Shown here piece by piece: positions 58,125 to 64,000 of a stretch of DNA of 64,000 nucleotides. The notes beneath the pieces were generated by a model, which ran no database searches, was not told the DNA's origin, and saw only the letters and a program-made list of their open reading frames with translations. Source of the stretch: Sphaeroforma sirkka (taxonomy: Eukaryota > Opisthokonta > Ichthyosporea > Ichthyophonida); contig LUCW03000351.1 of NCBI GenBank assembly GCA_001586965.3, forward strand, positions 1 through 64,000. Reading direction: 5' to 3'. The translations under genes and the position numbers were made by a program. The number at the start of each line of letters is the position of its first letter. The stretch's first letter is position 1.

Positions 58125-59991
58125 GGTAGGGATAATGTTATTTATTTCAAAAATGACAAGTATGTATGTTACACTGTATGAACATATGGTATGACTCTCA
58201 TAGTCGCTGTAGTGGTTCAGGAAAAATTGATGGGAAGAAGTGGTCAGTAAATTCCCGTTTGAAGCTTTGGCCAAGTGAGTCGACAATGGAAAAAAATGCG
58301 CTGAGTCAATTCGGGCCGGTGTTGACAAAACACTGTTACTATCGAATGTTCCATATATTTGCTTGCTGACCTACTAAGTAGAGTACCCACCTCTGTGGTA
58401 CGGATCGGGTCTGCGCCGTGTAGTGCCGCGGAATGGGTTAGTACAGAGTATGAAATACCGAGAAGGACCAAGTTATCCGTCATAACCCGGTCGAGGAGCG
58501 AGGATGGGGTAAGCCTATGTAAACTTCGATGGAAATTACTAGGTTTCAAACTATATTAAACTAAAATACAATTTAGTCATTTAGGATTTAGCAGTGGTAG
58601 CTTGTGTAAGAATGATCGGGACTGCCTCTTGTTAAGAGCCTAAATATCCTCGATCACACAGGGCGTACCTCTAGCTGTTCTTTATTGAATAATTTTCACT
58701 AGAAGTACTAAGTGTTCATGACCACTTGCCTAATTTGTAAATAGACATAATAACGTAAGTCACGTTAATACATTAGCTGATATAAATAAAGTTCCATCTG
58801 AAGAAAAGTTAAAAAAAGAAAAAGACTTATTGGATTTTGGAGATTGGCGGGAGGACCAAAATCTATAAGTAGTAGTTCGGAGATTATAAAATTTAGTTTA
58901 TAATATCCTACATCTACTAATGTCTCAAATAGGTCCAAGTAGATGAGTCATACCAAATACTCAGGCTATTGGAGCCATCAAAGTGAATTTAGAACACTTT
59001 GGAAATATTGGAAAAAGAGCTTGTACTAAATTATTTAAAATACAAATAAAACCAATGTAGTATCTCAATTGATCTTGATATTTTAGACTGACCGGAGGCC
59101 GTATTTCTACACCAATGCCGCACCAGACAGCAGATGAATTTGGTATGTGTTGGCTGGCCTAGATTGGAAGTATCATAGGTGGAATCAACAAGCGCGATGA
59201 TTTGGTTTGAATCGAAATTTGGAAGTAGTACTTCAACAGCGTGATTAGCCGGGGTATGGGAAACATTGTGAGGGTACGGTGGTTCTTCAACATGCTGGAG
59301 AAAAGATCCAAGGTTTTCGTCGAGGATCCAGATACCGTGGAAGTCGTGGCACTCCTGTAATTGCTGAAGGAGGTCAGGGCAAATGGGCGGCAGTTTTGGG
59401 CCTACCAGGATGCGTCGAATCAGTTGTTGGATGCAGGTAAAGTGGCTGGTAGTGAACTTGTGGCTACCGGGCCAGACAGGGCAGAGATAGCCGTCGGTAC
59501 GGTAGTCGAGCAATGTGAACATGTATGTATTCGTTACAATCATAGCACAGAGCCGGATTGGTGTAGTCTCGAAGCAGCAATTAAAGCTGTCGTGTCTGGC
59601 TGTGTCTCGGTTTGTGGTTGGCGGTTTACCCATAACCAGTTGGTAGTGGTTTTGCCACCGGGCCATCGCCGCGATCTAAGTGACAATGCTGCAGTTGATT
59701 CCTGGTACTCTGTGAGAGAGTGGGAACCCTAGATATTTGGAATGTTTCGGTTCGGCATGTGTGGGCGGCCTCTTCAGGGGAGGTAACGTGTGTTCCAATG
59801 TGCGTCTGCAAGCGTCGGCATAAAAAGATCACCATCTATACGGAGGGTTGGCGCCGCGTGTCGCAAGTCGGTAGATCGTACTCGGGGTTTAATGACACCC
59901 TGTTCGAGGCCAGATTTGCGTCCCCACGCATCAATGTCATCAAAGAAGGGCTGAAGCGAAACCGATCGAGGGGCTCGGATTCGTGTGTCAT
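58125..59991. repeat. Unidentified repeat, interrupted by a solo LTR
   Basis: Parts 58125-58517 and 59112-59991 flank the LTR at 58518-59111, and the first 0.55 kb recurs uninterrupted at 45490-46046. The minus strand has long open stretches (ILVGPKLPPICPDLLQQLQE, FHGIWILDENLGSFLQHVEE, HTPANHAVEVLLPNF) and the plus strand another around 59.4-59.7 kb. I recognise no domain on either strand. It may be the coding part of a transposable element of unknown class. Confidence 0.6.
58518..59111 (-). repeat. Solo LTR, Gypsy family A
   Basis: 594 bp, TGTAAACTTCGATGG to GTATTTCTACA, with target copies CCTA (58514-58517) and CCAA (59112-59115). The uninterrupted site at about 45880 reads GTAAGCCAATGCCG, which proves a 4-bp duplication. 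Confidence 0.95.
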
Positions 59992-61371
59992 TGTAGAAAT
60001 ACGGCCTGCGGTCAGTCTAAAATATCAAGATCAATTGAGATAATAGATTGGTTTTTATTTGTATTTTAAATAATTTAATACAAGCTCTTTTTTCCAATAT
60101 TTCCAAAGTGTTCTAAATTCACTTTGATGGCTCCAATAGCCTGAGTATTTGGTATGACTCATCTACTTGGATCTATTTGAGACATTAGTAGATGTAGGAT
60201 ATTATAAACTAAATTTTATAATCTCCGAACTACTACCGTGACCGTGAACTTCTAGAGTCTCGCAAGTTCTTTGCGAACGATACCACTATTCGAGGTGCTC
60301 TAGCTCATATGACACATATGAATACTCGGATGGGTGGTCGTACCTATACTGGCGAATATTTATTAATTTGTCAGATGATGGAGACTCTGGGAGCTAACCT
60401 CTTTAAGAAAGTCAATGATGACATCATCGCCTATGGTGATTTGCGATCTATGCCTTGGTCTGTCTTTTAGAAGATAGTTCACAAGCATACCAATTCCTCT
60501 ACTAGAGTACTTAGTACCACGAGCTACACCCAGCCCACTAAGCGAAACGCAGTAGAGACTAATATTGCGCGTAGTACTAAGAAACCTCGCACTACTACTG
60601 GAGGGGTACTGGCTCTACTTCTACCGAACCGAAAGGTGAAAAGAAGGTGAGAGCGCCTTGCAAGAAGTGTGGCTACAACCTCACAAAACGTAATGGCAAG
60701 TGGAATGGTAGACACGACCCTGTTAAGTGTGCACCAGGCAAGCCAGATTTTGGACACTATATGAAAGAGTGTGCTATTTGCAAGGGTACTAACGGTTGGC
60801 ACAAAGAGGATTGCAAGGACTTACCGGACGTCCAAGTTAAGCACTGATAGTACCATATGTGTACACTAGAGCAAGATTATGAGAAAATATTCAATAAAAC
60901 CCATACCAAAGGAGATGAACGTATCTTTCAAACAGTTTTCGTAAATGGAAAAAAAAGTTATGGCACTATTTGATCCAGGAGCTGAAGTCTCTGCTATCTC
61001 ACGCCGAGTAGCCTACGCTACAGATATGGCTATCCATAACGAAACAACTGATTTAATCTTGGGAAATGGCAAAGTTACTACTTGCGAACAAGACATTGAC
61101 TATGCACACATAATGTTGTCAGATAGAAGAGAAGTGAAGACTCACCTAATCGGTACTGACATGTCTCAGAAATACGATTTAATTATAGGTATGACTGATC
61201 TTCTCAGTTTAGGTATAACACTCACTGGTCTGCCTAATGGGCTAGACCCGAATAAAGATCAGTCAGATGACAATATGTTAAAGATACCTAAACCTCCGGA
61301 AGGTGAAGCAAAGGATATGATTTCGCACTTCACCGATATAATTATGGACTTAATTATACAAAACAGGAAGA
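59992..61371 (+). mobile_element. Gypsy family A partial copy, broken
   Basis: A partial LTR (59992 to about 60236) is joined to the last part of gag and the protease-like region (to 61371), where the next copy is inserted. Its LTR start lies in the unidentified repeat after TCAT. Confidence 0.85.
60237..61371 (+). pseudogene. gag end and protease-like region, partial Gypsy A copy
   Basis: Matches 7360-8500: CKKCGYNLTKRNGKWNGRHD, CAICKGTNGWHKEDC, then LFDPGAEVSAISRRVAYATD and LIIGMTDLLSLGITLTGLPN. Very close to the 5.9-kb copy. Confidence 0.85.
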
Positions 61372-61966
61372 TGTAGAAATACGGCTCCGGTCAGTCTAAA
61401 ATATCAAGATCAATTGAGATAATACATTGGTTTTATTTGTATTTTAAATAATTAGTACAAGCTCTTTTTCCAATATTTCCAAAGTGTTCTAAATTCACTT
61501 TGATGGCTCCAATAGCCTGAGTATTTGGTATGACTCATCTACTTGGACCTATTTGAGACATTAGTAGATGTAGGATATTATAAACTAAATTTTATAATCT
61601 CCGAACTACTACTTATTGATTTTGGTCCTCCCGCCAATCTCCAAAATCCAATAAGTCTTTTTTTTCTTTTTTTAACTTTTCTTCAGATGGAACTTTATTT
61701 ATATCAGCTAATGTATTAACGTGACTTACGTTATTATGTCTATTTACAAATTAGGCAAGTGGTCATGAACATTTAGTACTTCTAGTGAAAATTATTCAAT
61801 AAAGAACAGCTAGAGGTACGCCCTGTGTGATCGAGGATATTTAGGCTCTTAACAAGAGGCAGTCCCGATCATTCTTACACAAGCTACCACTGCTAAATCC
61901 TAACTGACTAAATAGTATTTTAGTTTAATATAGTTTGAAACCTAGTAATTTCCATCGAAGTTTACA
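61372..61966 (+). repeat. 5' LTR of the right-edge Gypsy A copy
   Basis: 595 bp, TGTAGAAATACGGCTCCGG to CGAAGTTTACA; AATAAA near 61798. Confidence 0.94.
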
Positions 61967-62046
61967 TATTTTTTCAGTTATATAGTAGTTACAGTAGTGT
62001 ACTGCTTCTAGACTGTCTGACATCAATTTACTATCCAGCAATTACT

Positions 62047-64000
62047 ATGGCTAAGGGTACTTCTAAAGGCAAGGGAGCCGCTAGCTCTAAGCCTGCTAAG
62101 CCTGCCGAGGTTCCTGAGGTCCCTGTGGAAACACCTAGCCTGTCTGGAGTTGAGCCTGCCGAGGATACTGTTGGGGAAGCAAATTCTGAGGTTGGTACAG
62201 AGGATTATTCTGAGGATGACTCGTCGGATCCTAAAGCCTTGGAAGAAGAGGTATCTACTACCGCGGAAAGGCTCGCCAGCGTCCGTGTATCACCTAGGAG
62301 TGAAGCTCAGGACCCCAGTTTGCCCCCCCTGACCACGTGCCGTCAAATATTGGGGATAAACGTCGAAAGGCTGGAAAATTCGTGGATACGAATGTCGGGG
62401 GGCATTATAACTCCACATCTAAAGGACACTCCAGCACAAATCCGGAGTGAAAAGGAAGTATTGGACCTGTCCGAAAATTTCGGTTTCGCCATCGATGGAG
62501 AAGCCATTCCATTCAGCTCAAATCTTGGGGCCGAAGCTGAGGACGCCATAACTCGACAACGAGTGGCTGGATCCTCTCAATCTCGACGCCAATTGAACCG
62601 CACTGAAGCGCTCTTGAAGGAGCTAGCGGCAGCAGCAGTTGTGGACCCCTCTATCGTGTCCCACTTGGCTGATATTCTTCCTATACCGAAGAAGAAAAAA
62701 AATTCGGGCCGGGTTTCGAACCCGAGACCTACTGGTTTACCAGCCAGTATGTTTACCACTAAGCCAGTTACCACTGGCGAGATAGATAATATTTCAAAAT
62801 TTAATCTCTATAGCTCTGATGCTACCATCGACCATCCTCTTGACAAACCTAACCCTGTCAGAGGATATGATCGTATGGAACTCGATGAGGCTTACCATCC
62901 TCGTAATATCGACCCTCATTTGCCAACTAACCCTGGTAATCACGATTTTGGCAATCGCTACACCAGTACCTCGTTAGAGAGTTCCCGCTCTAATCCTGAG
63001 GATGAGGAAGTGAGAACCAGACATACTCGTCTCAGGCTATTACGCTCTGGTATGCAAGTCCTTGAGGACCGTCTATTGAATGACTCTGACCTTGACGATA
63101 GGAAAGCGGATAACATTCGCTATCTAATCGATAACAAGAGAAAGGAAATAGACACCATCTTGGCACTAGCAGCCCGTAGCACTGAGCATGAGCCTCGTGA
63201 ACACTTAGAACCAAGCTTTATAAAGCAGCTAGGTAACGCGCAGGCTGAGGTCGATTTCTCTACTAATGAGAGTACAGTGGAGACACTGAAGGCCTTCGAC
63301 CAACTTAAGGAGTCTGCCAGCCTTAGGGATAAGCAGATGATGAATGCCTTTATTCATTTCTGCGAGCCAGGTGAATGGCGAACTATCTTGAAGGCTCATG
63401 AGCCCAACTGGAAAGCCCTACCCTGGCACCAGTTGCGTGATAATATACTTAACACCTTTTTTTGAAGATGCACGTGACCGTGAACTTCTAGAGTCTCGCA
63501 AGTTCTTTGCGAACGATACCACTATTCGAGGTGCTCTAGCTCATATGACACATATGAATACTCGGATGGGTGGTCGTACCTATACTGGCGAATACTTATT
63601 AATTTGTCAGATGATGGAGACTCTGGGAGCTAACCTCTTTAAGAAAGTCAATGATGACATCATCGCCTATGGTGATTTGCGATCTATGCCTTGGTCTGTC
63701 TTTGAGAAGATAGTACACAAGCATACCAATTCCTCTACTAGAGTACTTAGTACCACGAGCTACACCCAGCCCACTAAGCGAAACGCAGTAGAGACTAATA
63801 CTGCGCGTAGTACTAAGAAACCTCGCACTACTACTGAGGGGGTACTGGCTCTACTTCTACCGAACCGAAAGGTGATAAGAAGGTGAGAGCGCCTTGCAAG
63901 AAGTGTGGTTACAACCTCACAAAACGTAATGGCAAGTGGAATGGTAGACACGACCCTGTTAAGTGTGCACCAGGCAAGCCAGATTTTGGACACTATATGA
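62047..64000 (+). pseudogene. gag region of the right-edge Gypsy A copy
   Basis: ATG at 62047 (MAKGTSKGKGAASSKPAKPA). Acidic head, then SQSRRQLNRTEALLKELAAA, the helical capsid-like middle (DKQMMNAFIHFCEPGEWRTI) and a basic segment (STKKPRTTT) leading into the cysteine-rich end, which is cut by the window edge. It is the best-preserved gag of the family here. Confidence 0.85.
62703..62775 (-). ncRNA. tRNA-like module antisense within gag, second copy
   Basis: The minus strand has A-box TGGCTTAGTGG, 33 bases, B-box GGTTCGAAACC, then a run of eight T (62695-62702) as a pol III-type terminator. The T-arm CGGGTTCGAAACCCG is perfect. The acceptor stem does not pair. Confidence 0.55.

Larger units (their letters stand above)
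61372..64000 (+). mobile_element. Gypsy family A copy running off the right edge
   Basis: A complete 5' LTR (61372-61966) followed by the start of the internal region. It was inserted into the protease-linked region of the partial copy before it. Whether it is whole cannot be judged from this window; the visible gag region has at least one break. Confidence 0.88.

Noticed and set aside
62703-62775. Functional tRNA gene antisense to gag
   Set aside because: The acceptor stem does not pair and the anticodon loop is one base too long; tRNA-like is as far as the sequence goes.

Overview
The window looks like a repeat-rich piece of a eukaryotic nuclear genome. A host gene with eight exons and GT-AG introns lies near the right end, an exon of a second host gene lies at the left edge, and most of the rest is transposable elements, (AT)n microsatellites and tandem repeats. 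The clearest host gene encodes a seven-transmembrane receptor fused to an RGS domain, an architecture known from plants and from several groups of unicellular eukaryotes. I cannot name the organism; a unicellular eukaryote (perhaps a protistan relative of animals and fungi) is a guess.

Layout. 0.64-0.9 kb: exon of an RGS-domain gene (minus strand). 2.0-2.9 kb: compound microsatellite. 3.9-4.2 kb: THAP-like zinc-finger remnant. 4.2-32.3 kb: a nested stack. A solo LTR (target duplication CGCT) was split by a DNA transposon with TTAA target duplications. That transposon was in turn hit by a Gypsy element (5.3-14.7 kb, itself holding an opposite-strand Gypsy pol piece) and by a Copia element (16.7-30.9 kb), and the Copia element was hit by a very young minus-strand Gypsy chromovirus (19.0-26.8 kb). 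32.5-42.9 kb: a second chromovirus with a long leader built of about 570-bp tandem repeats. 43.2-47.9 kb: a broken Gypsy copy with foreign DNA in its pol. 47.9-48.7 kb: LINE reverse-transcriptase fragment. 48.7-53.1 kb: AT-rich DNA with a MITE-like inverted repeat. 53.1-56.1 kb: the 7TM-RGS gene. 58.1-60.0 kb: an unidentified repeat interrupted by a solo LTR. 60.0-64.0 kb: two more copies of the Gypsy family, one inserted in the other and running off the edge.

All LTR elements here are treated as fossils. Four retroelement lineages are present: Gypsy family A with a 560-595 bp LTR (TGTAGAAATACGG...), two related chromoviruses with short LTRs (248 bp and about 175 bp), and one Copia. Points of interest are the nesting order, a TTAA transposon whose transposase I cannot assign, a methyltransferase-like NPPW domain shared by all the Gypsy lineages between RNase H and integrase, tRNA-like modules antisense inside gag, and large repeat arrays in the untranslated parts of the chromoviruses.
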